Positions 16,897 through 25,533 of a DNA stretch of 64,000 nucleotides are shown here, piece by piece. The stretch comes from Marinobacter fuscus (GTDB lineage Bacteria; Pseudomonadota; Gammaproteobacteria; Pseudomonadales; Oleiphilaceae). The DNA lies in assembly GCF_003007675.1 (NCBI RefSeq), contig NZ_PXNP01000023.1, positions 124,001 through 188,000 of the forward strand. Direction: 5' to 3'. How positions within the stretch are numbered: the first letter of the stretch is position 1; each line of letters starts with the position of its first letter. The notes below the pieces were generated by a model, which worked only from the letters and a program-made list of their open reading frames with translations, made no database searches and had not been told where the DNA came from. The translations under genes and the position numbers were made by a program.

Positions 16897-17826
16897 TTAC
16901 TTCAAAGAGGCTTTCACAGCAGGCAGGGCGGGTTTGCCGTCCAGAGTGGTCACGCCTTCAAGCCAGGCATCGAGCACGTCCGGGTTGTTGGCCAGCCAGG
17001 TGTGGGCGGCGTCGCGGGGCTCTTCACCGTCGTTCAGGATCGCGCCCATCACTTCGTTCTCCATGGCCAGGGAGAAGGTCATGTTGTTCAGCAGTTGGCC
17101 AACGTTCGGGCATTCGTTCAGGTAGCCCTTGCGCACGTTGGTGTGCACGGTGGCGCCGCCGTAGTTGGGGCCAAAGAAGTCATCACCACCGTCCAGGTAA
17201 GCCAGGTCGTGGTTGGCGTTCATCGGGTGCGGTTCCCAGGCCAGGAAGACCACCCACTGCTGGCGGCGAGTGGCGCGGCTGACTTGCGAGAGCATACCGG
17301 CTTCGCTGGATTCCACCACCCGGAAATCGCCCAGGCCGAAGGCGTCCTGGTCGACCATATCCTGGATCAGCCGGTTGCCGTCGTTGCCCGGTTCGATGCC
17401 GTAGATGCGATCGTTGAATTTGTCGGCGTGCTTGGCGATGTCGGCAAAGCTGGTAACGCCGGCGTCGTACACATACTGGGGTACGGCCAGAGTGTATTTA
17501 GCGCCTTCCAGGTTGGTAATCACGGTTTCCACGTCACCGCTTTCCAGGTAGGGGCGAACGTCGCCTTCCATTGTGGGCATCCAGTTACCCAGGAAGACGT
17601 CGATGTCTTTGTTCTTCAGGGAGCGGTAGGTAACCGGTACCGAGAGCACGTTCGCTTTGGGCTGGTAGCCCATGCCTTCCAGCACTTCGGAGGCCAGGGC
17701 GGTCGTGGCGGTGATGTCTGTCCAGCCTACGTCTGCAAAGCGTACGGTTTTGCATTCGGTATTCGGGGCAGCCGCAACGGCACCACTCAAGGCAAGGCCA
17801 GCGCAGGCCAGGGTCAGTTTGTTCAT
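16897..17826 (-). CDS. choX: Choline-binding periplasmic protein
   Basis: A 309-residue substrate-binding protein. Residues 1-19 form a signal peptide (MNKLTLACAGLALSGAVAA). The mature start CKTVRFADVGWTDITATTA and the blocks FLGNWMPTMEGDV and FLAWEPHPMNANHDL are typical of the ChoX/ProX group, where Trp and other aromatics cage the quaternary ammonium. It delivers ligand to ChoWV. AGGAG precedes the ATG. It follows betI by 48 bp on the same strand, so betI-choXWV is probably one operon. No betA or betB genes are in the window, so imported choline must be oxidised by enzymes encoded elsewhere. Confidence 0.9.
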   Translation of the reverse strand: MNKLTLACAGLALSGAVAAAPNTECKTVRFADVGWTDITATTALASEVLEGMGYQPKANVLSVPVTYRSLKNKDIDVFLGNWMPTMEGDVRPYLESGDVETVITNLEGAKYTLAVPQYVYDAGVTSFADIAKHADKFNDRIYGIEPGNDGNRLIQDMVDQDAFGLGDFRVVESSEAGMLSQVSRATRRQQWVVFLAWEPHPMNANHDLAYLDGGDDFFGPNYGGATVHTNVRKGYLNECPNVGQLLNNMTFSLAMENEVMGAILNDGEEPRDAAHTWLANNPDVLDAWLEGVTTLDGKPALPAVKASLK

Positions 17827-17874
17827 GGATAGTCTCCTGTTTTTTACACAGCGTGTGGTGTTTCGGGCAACCGG

Positions 17875-18501
17875 TCAGTCTTCGGTGTGGCCCATGCTGT
17901 CGGATGTGTGGTTGCCGCTGTTTGCGGCAATTGCCTGATCTACATAGGTTTTACAAAGGCTAACGGCCCGGTCCAGCTCAATCCGGCCCTCACTCATGGC
18001 GGCCCGCAGCCAGAAGCCGTCGATCAGGGCGGCAATGGTTTCAGCGGTTTCTCTGGCCTGCGCCACAGGCATCAGTTGGCGCAGCGGAACGATCAGGTTC
18101 GAGAGCAATCGGCGTTCATTCACCCGCTGCAGTCGCATCAAATCCGGGCTGTGCATGGCCTGGGTCCAGAACGCCAGCCAGGTTTTTGCGGATTGGGCAC
18201 TGGTCTGTGCGCCGGAGAAGTTGGCATCGACAATGGCCAACAGCCGTTCACGGGGCGTTGACGAGCGTTCCGCCATCAGTTTGGCAGCGTCCCGCTGAAG
18301 TGATGACAGCAGGTAGCGCATGCTGGCTTCTAGCAGACCCTGCTTGTTGCCGAAATAGTGGCTGACAATGCCAACCGACAGTTCCGATGCTTCGGCTATC
18401 CGGCCAATGGTGGCGCCCTGAAAGCCATGGGCTTCAATCACTTTCATCGTGGCGTCGATCAATTGCTGGCGCCGTATTGTTTCCACTCCGGGGCGTGCCA
18501 T
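17875..18501 (-). CDS. betI: BetI-like TetR-family repressor
   Basis: A 208-residue TetR-family regulator. The ATG at 18501 follows AGGAAA by 4-5 bp and gives the BetI-like start MARPGVETIRRQQLIDAT; a TTG 36 bp further upstream is less likely. The helix-turn-helix is in GRIAEASELSVGIVSHYF. BetI represses choline uptake and glycine betaine synthesis genes and is released by choline. It lies directly upstream of choXWV, and overlapping palindromes sit 32-57 bp before its start, consistent with autoregulation. Naming rests on sequence character plus context. Confidence 0.85.
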   Translation of the reverse strand: MARPGVETIRRQQLIDATMKVIEAHGFQGATIGRIAEASELSVGIVSHYFGNKQGLLEASMRYLLSSLQRDAAKLMAERSSTPRERLLAIVDANFSGAQTSAQSAKTWLAFWTQAMHSPDLMRLQRVNERRLLSNLIVPLRQLMPVAQARETAETIAALIDGFWLRAAMSEGRIELDRAVSLCKTYVDQAIAANSGNHTSDSMGHTED

Positions 18502-18532
18502 AGGGTTTCCTGATCGCTGTCTTGAAGGCTTG

Positions 18533-18558
18533 TTCAATTAATTGAATGGTTATTCAAT
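18533..18558. promoter_or_regulatory. Probable BetI operator: two overlapping palindromes
   Basis: TTCAATTAATTGAA (18533-18546) is a perfect 14-bp palindrome. It shares bases with a second perfect inverted repeat, ATTGAAT-4nt-ATTCAAT (18541-18558). The half-site ATTCAAT/ATTGAAT resembles known BetI operators. The position just upstream of betI suggests that one or two BetI dimers block transcription of betI-choXWV. Confidence 0.7.
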
Positions 18559-18808
18559 GCCGCAAAGGTTAATGGTTTGACCACTAAATATCAAATGCCG
18601 GTTTTTTGATTGGGAATCGGGAGGGGCAGCCAAAACCATTGGCATATTGCTGTTGATCTAGGAGATTAGTTCTTTAGACCGCGAATAATGCTGGCTGATA
18701 TCGGGCGGTAGAGAGTGAGATTTCTTTTGTGTTGTAGAGGTTTGGTGTGTGTTTAACCGGTTTGAATGCCGGGCAGGTTTGGGTGGAATGGCGCCCATGC
18801 ACTATGTT

Positions 18809-18847
18809 GAATGGGTGGGGTCTCACCCATTCTGGGTGGTTTTTTTA
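18809..18847. promoter_or_regulatory. Overlapping dyads upstream of the TAXI-TRAP operon (possible activator site)
   Basis: GAATGGGTG (18809-18817) and CACCCATTC (18824-18832) form a perfect 9-bp inverted repeat with a 6-nt gap. CACCCA (18824-18829) can instead pair with TGGGTG (18833-18838), which is followed by G and seven T. CGCCCAT (18792-18798) could also pair with ATGGGTG. The dyad centre is ~95 bp upstream of the start predicted from the sigma-54 site, a normal distance for an upstream activator sequence bound by a DctD-type protein. If transcribed it could act as an attenuator or terminator, but no upstream plus-strand gene needs one. The rest of 18559-18986 holds no convincing gene. 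Confidence 0.5.
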
Positions 18848-18890
18848 CTGAGTTTTTTTAGATTGATGTTTTGTAAGGTTTTTCTTGGTA

Positions 18891-18906
18891 TGGCCCGATC
18901 TTTGCC
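18891..18906 (+). promoter_or_regulatory. Sigma-54 (-24/-12) promoter for the TAXI-TRAP operon
   Basis: TGGCCCG-ATCT-TTGCC matches the sigma-54 consensus TGGCACG-N4-TTGCW at nearly every position, with the invariant GG and GC correctly spaced. Transcription would start near 18917, leaving a leader of ~70 nt before the TAXI gene. A sigma-54 activator gene of the DctD type lies downstream in the same cluster, which strengthens the assignment. Confidence 0.75.
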
Positions 18907-18986
18907 TTGGATGATCTTACATCGTGCCCGATCGGGCGCTGTTGTTTGAGCACCCAACAATCAAAATGAACCAGGGAGCATTCTCT

Positions 18987-19964
18987 ATGAAGACCCAAGC
19001 CGTTATGGCCGTGGCTTTTGCCTCGACTCTTGTTGCCGCCACTCCAGCCCTTGCCCAGGATCGTGCAGGTTGGCCCGACAGCTTTACTGTGGGCACCGCC
19101 AGCCAGGGTGGTACCTATTTTGCCTATGGCTCCGGCTGGGCGAACTTCGTGGCAGAAAACCTGGGTGTATCCGGCGGTGCTGAAATTACCGGCGGCCCGG
19201 TACAGAACATGGCGCTGGTGCACACCGGCGATCTGAAATTTGGGCTGACCACCATGGGCCCGGCCCGTGAATCACGCGATGGCGAGAGCCCGCTGGCCCC
19301 GGGCATGAAGATGGACAATGTCTGTGCCATGTTCCCGATGTACGAGACGCCCTTCTCAATCACGACGCTGTCCAGCTCTGGCATCAAGAGCATCTCTGAG
19401 ATTCCGGATGGTGCCACCATCGGCTTTGGCCCGGCGGGTTCTACTTCCGACACTTACTTTCCGCGGATGATGGAAGCGCTGGGTGTTAACTTCAAACGCC
19501 GTAACGGCAGCTGGTCGGACCTTGGCGGGCAGCTGCAGGATGGCCTGATCGACGTGGTGGCGTTTGCCGCCGGTATTCCGATCCCTGCCGTTAGCCAGCT
19601 GGAAGTTCAGACCGATGTAAACATCATTGGCATGAACGACGACGAAGCCAAAAAGATTGTTGATAACTTCCCGGTGTCTGAGTTCATCATCCCGGCCACC
19701 ACGTATCAGTCGCTGGAAAAACCATCCCGCGTTGTCTCCATGTGGAACTTCGCCATGGTTAACTGCGACATGCCGGAGAGCTTTGTGTATGAAATCACCA
19801 AGCTGACCATGGAAAACAACGACAAGATGGTGTCTATCCACAAGGCAGCACGCAATTCCGTTCCTGAGAACTACACCAAGAACAACGTACTGCCCTGGCA
19901 CCCGGGTGCCGCTCGTTGGTTTAACGAAAACGGTTACACCATCGAAGCCAGCGCCATTAAATAA
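18987..19964 (+). CDS. TAXI-family TRAP transporter solute-binding protein
   Basis: A 325-residue periplasmic receptor. The ATG at 18987 follows GGGAG by ~8 bp and gives a clean signal peptide ending near TPALAQ (residue 24); an in-frame ATG at 18966 is less likely. The mature protein has the TAXI pattern: SFTVGTASQGGTYFAYGSGW, then GPVQNMALVHTGDLKFGL, and IGFGPAGSTSDTYFPRMM. It captures an organic acid and passes it to the fused permease that follows. TAXI receptors are known for glutamate, 2-oxoglutarate and other carboxylates; the ligand here is unknown. The DctB-like sensor downstream hints at a carboxylate. Confidence 0.92.
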   Translation: MKTQAVMAVAFASTLVAATPALAQDRAGWPDSFTVGTASQGGTYFAYGSGWANFVAENLGVSGGAEITGGPVQNMALVHTGDLKFGLTTMGPARESRDGESPLAPGMKMDNVCAMFPMYETPFSITTLSSSGIKSISEIPDGATIGFGPAGSTSDTYFPRMMEALGVNFKRRNGSWSDLGGQLQDGLIDVVAFAAGIPIPAVSQLEVQTDVNIIGMNDDEAKKIVDNFPVSEFIIPATTYQSLEKPSRVVSMWNFAMVNCDMPESFVYEITKLTMENNDKMVSIHKAARNSVPENYTKNNVLPWHPGAARWFNENGYTIEASAIK

Positions 19965-19976
19965 GCAGGCAAGTGT

Positions 19977-20009
19977 CCGAAGGGCTGCGCAGCGGCTCTT
20001 CGGGGTTTT
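19977..20009 (+). other. Intercistronic hairpin between TAXI receptor and TRAP permease genes
   Basis: CCGAAG (19977-19982) pairs with CTTCGG (19998-20003) around an inner self-complementary GCTGCGCAGC, and GGTTTT follows. It starts 12 bp after the receptor stop. It looks like a partial terminator or mRNA-stabilising element that would give more receptor than permease. Structure is visible; function is inferred. Confidence 0.55.
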
Positions 20010-20051
20010 ACCGGAACCGGTATCCCGGGTTTCCCTCAGGCAGGATTGAAC

Positions 20052-22247
20052 ATGACCAAAGAACACGCTCCGGAAGACGGCACGCAGCCGTTGGCCGAAA
20101 ACCTGACCATTAACGAAGACCATGTGCTCGCCCACGATGTGGACGAAGAGCCGATTGAAGCGAACCGTCGCCTGTACACGGGCATGTTACTCAAGTTCGT
20201 GATCATGCTGGCCATTGCGTACTCGGTGTTCCATTTGTACACCCTGAACATATCGCCCATGGAAACCTGGTCGTTCCGGATTGTGCACGTGGCCGGGGCC
20301 CTGATTCTGGGCTTTATTCTGTTTGCCGGTGCCCGTTTTGTTTCCGGGGAGGAAGGCGAGGCGCGCCATCGCTGGACGACCTGGATTGGTGCTGCGGCGC
20401 TGTTGCCCGCGCTTTATAGTTTGTACCAGACGTTTTCCTTTTATCAGATGATCCAGAACGGCACTATGCGCATTGCCGTTGATCTGGAAACCTGGCACTT
20501 CGGCTGGCCGTTGCTGGCGGCGTCTGCGGTGGGTATCGTCATGAGCTGGTTCCACCAGCGTGAGCGTGCCCGGTTCAGCGTACCGGATCTGGTGCTGGTG
20601 GTGTGCTCGATGGCGGTTGCGGCTTACCTGCTGGTGGTATTCAACACCTCCATGCGCATGACCACAGGTACTGCGTTTGCACCGGTGGGTATTTCCTTCG
20701 CTGCGGTAGCCGGTACGGCCCTGATTATGGAATTGACTCGCCGGGTAGCGGGTATGGCGCTGGTGGTGATTGCCATGGTGTTCCTGGTCTATGTGTTTGC
20801 CGGGCCCTATCTGCCGGGCTTTCTGGGTTACCCCGGTCTGTCTGTTCAGCGCTTTTTCAGCCAGGTGTATACCGATGCCGGTATTCTCGGGCCGACCACG
20901 GCGGTTTCGTCTACCTACATTATTCTGTTCATCATCTTCGCGGCTTTCCTGCAGGCCTCGAAGGTGGGTGATTACTTTGTGAACTTTGCCTTTGCGGCTG
21001 CTGGTCGCTCCCGGGGTGGCCCGGCGAAAGTGTCTATTTTCGCCTCTGGCCTGATGGGTATGATCAACGGCACCAGTGCCGGTAACGTGGTTTCTACCGG
21101 TTCTCTGACCATTCCGCTGATGAAGCGGGTGGGGTACAGCAAGGAATCTGCGGGCGCGGTGGAAGCGGCCGCCTCTACCGGTGGCCAGATCATGCCGCCA
21201 ATCATGGGCGCGGGTGCGTTCATCATGGCGGAAATTACCGGTATTCCCTACACCGAAATCGCCATTGCCGCGATTATTCCGGCCATCCTGTATTTCGCCT
21301 CGGTCTATTTCATGGTGGATTTTGAAGCCAAGAAACTGGGCATGCGCGGTATGCGTGAGGACGAGCTGCCGAACCTGATGCTGATGATGAAGCAGGTGTA
21401 CCTGTTTGTGCCCATCATCATTTTGATTGTGGCGTTGTTCCAGGGCTACTCGGTGATTCGCGCCGGTACGCTGGCGACGGTATCTGCGGCGGTGGTTAGC
21501 TGGATTTCCCCCAACAAGATGGGCATTCGCGAGATTCTGCGGGCGTTTGAAATTGCCTCATATATGTCTATCCAAATTATCGTGGTGTGTGCCGCGGCGG
21601 GTGTCATTGTGGGTGTTATTTCGCTGACCGGTGTTGGCGCGCGCTTCTCCGTGCTGCTGCTGGATGTGGCCGCTCACAGCAACCTGCTGGCGCTGGTGTT
21701 TGCCATGTTCATTTCGATCCTGCTGGGCATGGGTATGCCGACAACTGCCGCCTACGCGGTCGCGGCCTCGGTGGTCGCGCCGGGCCTGGTGCAGCTGGGT
21801 ATCGAGCCGCTGACGGCGCACTTCTTCGTGTTCTATTTTGCGGTGGTTTCGGCCATTACCCCGCCGGTGGCGCTGGCCTCCTACGCGGCCGCCGGTATTT
21901 CCGGTGCCAACGCCATGTCCACGTCGGTGGCATCGTTCCGCATTGGTATTGCTGCGTTCATCGTACCCTTCATGTTCTTCTACAACAGTGCCTTGTTGAT
22001 GGAAGGCGGCTGGTTTGAAATTGCCCGGGCCCTGATTACCGCCACCTTTGGTGTGTACCTGCTGTCTGCGGGCGTGCTGGGCTGGTTCGCCCGTTCGGCG
22101 GCGCCGGTACTGGTGCGTCTGCTGCTGGTGGCTGCGGCGTTGCTGACCATTGAAGGTGGTCTCTGGACAGATCTTGCCGGTATCGGTCTGGCGGTGATCG
22201 CTATGTTGATTCAGCGTAAACGGGGCCCGGTTGCTGCGGCGGCGTGA
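20052..22247 (+). CDS. TRAP transporter fused permease (small and large membrane subunits)
   Basis: A 731-residue membrane protein. The ATG at 20052 is chosen because AGGA lies 6 bp upstream; an in-frame TTG at 20046 is too close. The cytoplasmic N-terminus (~40 residues) leads into a four-helix region equivalent to the small DctQ subunit, then a DctM-like region of about a dozen helices. In the latter, GLMGMINGTSAGNVVSTGSL, AASTGGQIMPPIMGAGAF and LLGMGMPTTAAYAVAASV are typical conserved loops. This fused form normally pairs with TAXI receptors. It imports the receptor's ligand with an ion gradient, usually sodium. Confidence 0.93.
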   Translation: MTKEHAPEDGTQPLAENLTINEDHVLAHDVDEEPIEANRRLYTGMLLKFVIMLAIAYSVFHLYTLNISPMETWSFRIVHVAGALILGFILFAGARFVSGEEGEARHRWTTWIGAAALLPALYSLYQTFSFYQMIQNGTMRIAVDLETWHFGWPLLAASAVGIVMSWFHQRERARFSVPDLVLVVCSMAVAAYLLVVFNTSMRMTTGTAFAPVGISFAAVAGTALIMELTRRVAGMALVVIAMVFLVYVFAGPYLPGFLGYPGLSVQRFFSQVYTDAGILGPTTAVSSTYIILFIIFAAFLQASKVGDYFVNFAFAAAGRSRGGPAKVSIFASGLMGMINGTSAGNVVSTGSLTIPLMKRVGYSKESAGAVEAAASTGGQIMPPIMGAGAFIMAEITGIPYTEIAIAAIIPAILYFASVYFMVDFEAKKLGMRGMREDELPNLMLMMKQVYLFVPIIILIVALFQGYSVIRAGTLATVSAAVVSWISPNKMGIREILRAFEIASYMSIQIIVVCAAAGVIVGVISLTGVGARFSVLLLDVAAHSNLLALVFAMFISILLGMGMPTTAAYAVAASVVAPGLVQLGIEPLTAHFFVFYFAVVSAITPPVALASYAAAGISGANAMSTSVASFRIGIAAFIVPFMFFYNSALLMEGGWFEIARALITATFGVYLLSAGVLGWFARSAAPVLVRLLLVAAALLTIEGGLWTDLAGIGLAVIAMLIQRKRGPVAAAA

Positions 22248-22336
22248 TCCCGAACGGCGGCAGGGCAACCGTTTGCTGTGGTTGTCCTGCCTGCAGCTGA
22301 ACGCTAGGCTTACCGTTTTTTCGGGAACCTCAGGCC

Positions 22337-24151
22337 ATGATGCCTCGAATCAGCGTTGTTTCATTTCTGTTGTTTACCCTGCTGTTGTCTTGGGTGGTGG
22401 GGGGCTGGTTTGGGCTGCGCCAACTGGAGCGGGAAAGCCAGGAAGATGCTTTTCGTTACCGGCAGTTGGTGGCCAACGAGCTGAATCGTTATTTACCGGT
22501 GCCCGAGCTGATTGCCGAGCATCCGTTGCTGGCAGAAGCCCTTGAACGCCCCAACGACCCTGAAAAACTCCGTGAAGCGAATGAACAGATGCAGCGCATG
22601 GCCACCATTGTGGGTGGTTCCGATGTGTATCTGATGGACCACACCGGGCTGACCATTGCCGCCAACAACTATGGTGAACCGGATACCTTTGTTGGCAACA
22701 ATTATTCCTTCCGCCCCTATTTTTCCGATGCGGTGAAAACCGGCCGGTCGGTGGTGTATTTTGCGCTTGGCTCCCAGTCGCTGGAGCGGGGCCTGTACTT
22801 TTCCCATCCGGTTCGGGACGACGCCGGGGCGTTGCTGGGGGTGGTCACCATCAAGGTGCTGGTGCATGAGCTGGAATCCCAATGGCACCGGCCGGAATCC
22901 CGCAATCAGGGCGACATGGTGGTGCTCGACGGCAGCGGTGTCAGCTTTCTGACCAGCCAGCCAGGCTGGTTGTACCGGGATTTCGAAGCCACGTTTGTAG
23001 CCGCCGACGATGCAGACACCTTGCTTCGTTATCCCGGCCGGGACTTGCAGCAGATGCCGCTGCGTACGCTGGGGCGCTCCTGGGTTTTGTCGGAAAACTC
23101 GCGCCTGCTGCGATTTACAGAGGCCGAGGCCGGGCCGACTTACCTTGCCGTTACCCTGCCGTTGCCCCGGATGGACTGGAGCCTGATGGTACTGGCCGAT
23201 ACCCGGCCCTTGTTGTGGAATCGCGTTGGGTTTGCAGTGGGCGGGCTGGCTATCTTTCTGGCGGGCTTTCTTACCTGGCTTTATCTGCGGGAGCGTTATC
23301 GGCGAGAGCGGGAGCTGGCATTGCGTGGCGAGCAACTGGAACAGCGGGTGAACCAGCGCACCGCCGATCTCAAGCACTCCAACGACCAGTTGCTGGCAGA
23401 AATTCAGGAGCGGGAGCGGGCCCAGACCGAGCTGCGGGAAACCCAGCAGGAACTGATTCAGGCCGCCAAACTGGCGGTGCTGGGGCAGATGTCGGCGGGG
23501 CTGAACCATGAAATCAATCAGCCGCTAACCGCGATTCAGGCATACGCACGCAATAGCCGTAAGTTTTTAGAGCGGGGTGCTACCGGCATGGTGGACGCCA
23601 ACTTACGGGAAATTGTCAGTCTGTGCGACAAAATGGCGGAACTTATCCGGCAATTCAAGGTGTTTGCCCGTAAATCGGAGGGGCCGCCATCCATTGTCGA
23701 TTTGCGTTTGCCGGTGGATGCGGCTCTTAAAATTATCCGGGCGCAGAACTCTGCTGAGGGTGTAGATATCCGCTGGCACCGGCCGGAGCAGGCGGTGATG
23801 TGCCATGGCGACCTGATTCGGGTAGAGCAGGTGATGGTTAACCTGATGGCAAATGCCATTCAGGCCGTTGAGGGCTGTAACGATCCGGCGATTGATGTGC
23901 TGGTAACCGAAGAGGGCGAATACTGGCAGTGCCTCGTTCGGGATAACGGCCACGGATTGCCCGGTAATACCGAACAGGTATTCGAGCCTTTCTTTACCAC
24001 TCGATCGGTCAAGCAGGGCCTTGGGCTGGGCTTGTCCATTTCCCGCCAGATTGTCGACGCTCTTGGCGGAACGCTCACCGGGCAGAATCGCACCGATGGC
24101 CCGGGGGCGGAATTCAGTCTGAAACTCAAACAGCGCAGGGCAGAGGAATGA
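22337..24151 (+). CDS. DctB-like sensor histidine kinase
   Basis: A 604-residue membrane kinase. A first transmembrane helix (residues ~5-25), a periplasmic double-Cache sensor (~30-290) including NNYSFRPYFSDAVKTGRS, and a second helix (~297-315) precede a coiled coil and the kinase core. The phospho-acceptor is in GLNHEINQPLTAIQAYARN and the ATP-binding G boxes are RDNGHGLPG and GLGLGLSISR. The sensor motif YSFRPYF is typical of DctB, which senses C4-dicarboxylates. The last 4 bp overlap the response-regulator gene. Likely sensor for the TRAP ligand; the exact ligand is unknown. Confidence 0.88.
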   Translation: MMPRISVVSFLLFTLLLSWVVGGWFGLRQLERESQEDAFRYRQLVANELNRYLPVPELIAEHPLLAEALERPNDPEKLREANEQMQRMATIVGGSDVYLMDHTGLTIAANNYGEPDTFVGNNYSFRPYFSDAVKTGRSVVYFALGSQSLERGLYFSHPVRDDAGALLGVVTIKVLVHELESQWHRPESRNQGDMVVLDGSGVSFLTSQPGWLYRDFEATFVAADDADTLLRYPGRDLQQMPLRTLGRSWVLSENSRLLRFTEAEAGPTYLAVTLPLPRMDWSLMVLADTRPLLWNRVGFAVGGLAIFLAGFLTWLYLRERYRRERELALRGEQLEQRVNQRTADLKHSNDQLLAEIQERERAQTELRETQQELIQAAKLAVLGQMSAGLNHEINQPLTAIQAYARNSRKFLERGATGMVDANLREIVSLCDKMAELIRQFKVFARKSEGPPSIVDLRLPVDAALKIIRAQNSAEGVDIRWHRPEQAVMCHGDLIRVEQVMVNLMANAIQAVEGCNDPAIDVLVTEEGEYWQCLVRDNGHGLPGNTEQVFEPFFTTRSVKQGLGLGLSISRQIVDALGGTLTGQNRTDGPGAEFSLKLKQRRAEE

Positions 24152-25500
24152 CAACACCTTCCGTGATTTTCGTGGATGATGATCCGGATATCAGGCCGGT
24201 CATGGAGCAAACTCTCACACTGGAAGATATTCCGGTGGTCAGTTTTGCAGATGGCGCCTCGGCGTTGCGGTTGATTAAGCCGGAATACGAGGGGGTGGTG
24301 CTGTGCGACTACAACATGCCAGAGATGGATGGCCTGGAAGTATTGCAGCGGGTTCGGGCCATTGATGAAGACATTCCGGTGATCATACTGACCGGGCAGG
24401 GGGATATCAGCACGGCGGTGTCTGCCATGCAGCAGGGCGCTTACGACTTCATCGAAAAGCCGTTTGACCACGATGAGCTGATCGAATTGCTGCGCCATGC
24501 CCTGGAAAAACGCCAACTGGCTCTGGAAAACCGCCGCCTGAAAGCCCAGTTGCGCCACCTGGCCAAACCGGGCCCACGGATTCTGGGTGATTCCGTGGTG
24601 ATGCAGAAGGCTATGGCCACGGTTGATCCGATTCTGGATATTTCTGCCAACGTATTGCTGCATGGCGAAACCGGCTCTGGCAAGGATGCTCTGGCCCGCT
24701 ACATTCACGAAAACAGCCCTCGAAGCAGCAATAATTTTGTGGCCATCAATTGCGGGGCGGTGCCGGAGAACCTGATTGAAAGTGAGTTGTTCGGCCATGA
24801 GGCCGGTGCGTTTACCGGCGCCGACAAGCGCCGCATCGGTAAGATTGAGCACGCCCACAAGGGCACTCTGTTTCTGGATGAAGTAGAGAGCATGCCCATG
24901 CCGCTGCAGGTAAAACTGCTGCGGGTACTGGAAGAGCAGCGAGTGGAACGCCTGGGCAGCAATCAGATTGTGGACGTGGATGTGCGCATCATTGCCGCCA
25001 CCAAAGCCGACCTGAAACAGCTTAGTGAGCAGGGCGACTTCCGCCCGGATCTGTACTACCGGCTGAACGTGGTAAAAGTGGACATTCCGCCGTTGCGGGA
25101 GCGCAAAGAAGATATTGCCAAGCTGTTTCACCACTTCGCCCTGATCGCCGCCGCCCGTTACGACCGGGAAAGTGTGCCGCTGGATGCCCGCCAGGCCGCC
25201 CAGTTGATGCAACATTCCTGGCCCGGAAACGTTCGGGAGTTGCGCAACCTGGCCGAGCGTTATGTGTTGCTGGGGGCGTTGGCGCTGGATGATGGCAACG
25301 CCCGGGAAGGGGCGGATGTGGCGGGTCGCCAGACACTGTCAGAAATGATGGATGGCTTTGAACGCACCGCCATTATCAGCGCACTCAACGCCTGCCATGG
25401 CAGTATCAAAGACACCATGGTGCAGCTGGGCATCGCCCGCAAGACCCTCTACGATAAGATGAAAAAGCACGGTCTGGACAAGGCTCAGTTCAAGGACTGA
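24148..25500 (+). CDS. DctD-like sigma-54-dependent response regulator
   Basis: A 450-residue NtrC-family activator. The receiver domain (~1-120) has its phospho-Asp in VVLCDYNMPEMDG. The AAA+ domain has Walker A GETGSGKD, the sigma-54 contact GAFTGA in ESELFGHEAGAFTGAD, and Walker B GTLFLDEV. A C-terminal Fis-type helix-turn-helix reads ALNACHGSIKDTMVQLG. It is coupled to the kinase gene by a 4-bp overlap. The sigma-54 promoter at 18891 and the dyads at 18809 are probable targets. All motifs for an active enhancer-binding protein are present. Confidence 0.92.
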   Translation: MTTPSVIFVDDDPDIRPVMEQTLTLEDIPVVSFADGASALRLIKPEYEGVVLCDYNMPEMDGLEVLQRVRAIDEDIPVIILTGQGDISTAVSAMQQGAYDFIEKPFDHDELIELLRHALEKRQLALENRRLKAQLRHLAKPGPRILGDSVVMQKAMATVDPILDISANVLLHGETGSGKDALARYIHENSPRSSNNFVAINCGAVPENLIESELFGHEAGAFTGADKRRIGKIEHAHKGTLFLDEVESMPMPLQVKLLRVLEEQRVERLGSNQIVDVDVRIIAATKADLKQLSEQGDFRPDLYYRLNVVKVDIPPLRERKEDIAKLFHHFALIAAARYDRESVPLDARQAAQLMQHSWPGNVRELRNLAERYVLLGALALDDGNAREGADVAGRQTLSEMMDGFERTAIISALNACHGSIKDTMVQLGIARKTLYDKMKKHGLDKAQFKD

Positions 25501-25533
25501 GCCTGTCATTGCATCGTAATCGAAGGTTCACTC

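Noticed and set aside
18809..18847. A riboswitch upstream of the TRAP operon
   Set aside because: The pairings lie upstream of the predicted sigma-54 start, so they would not be in the mRNA; no known aptamer core was recognised.
18749..18949. A 66-codon plus-strand frame that could be a leader peptide or small membrane protein
   Set aside because: It runs across the dyads and the sigma-54 promoter, lacks a clear ribosome-binding site, and no family was recognised.
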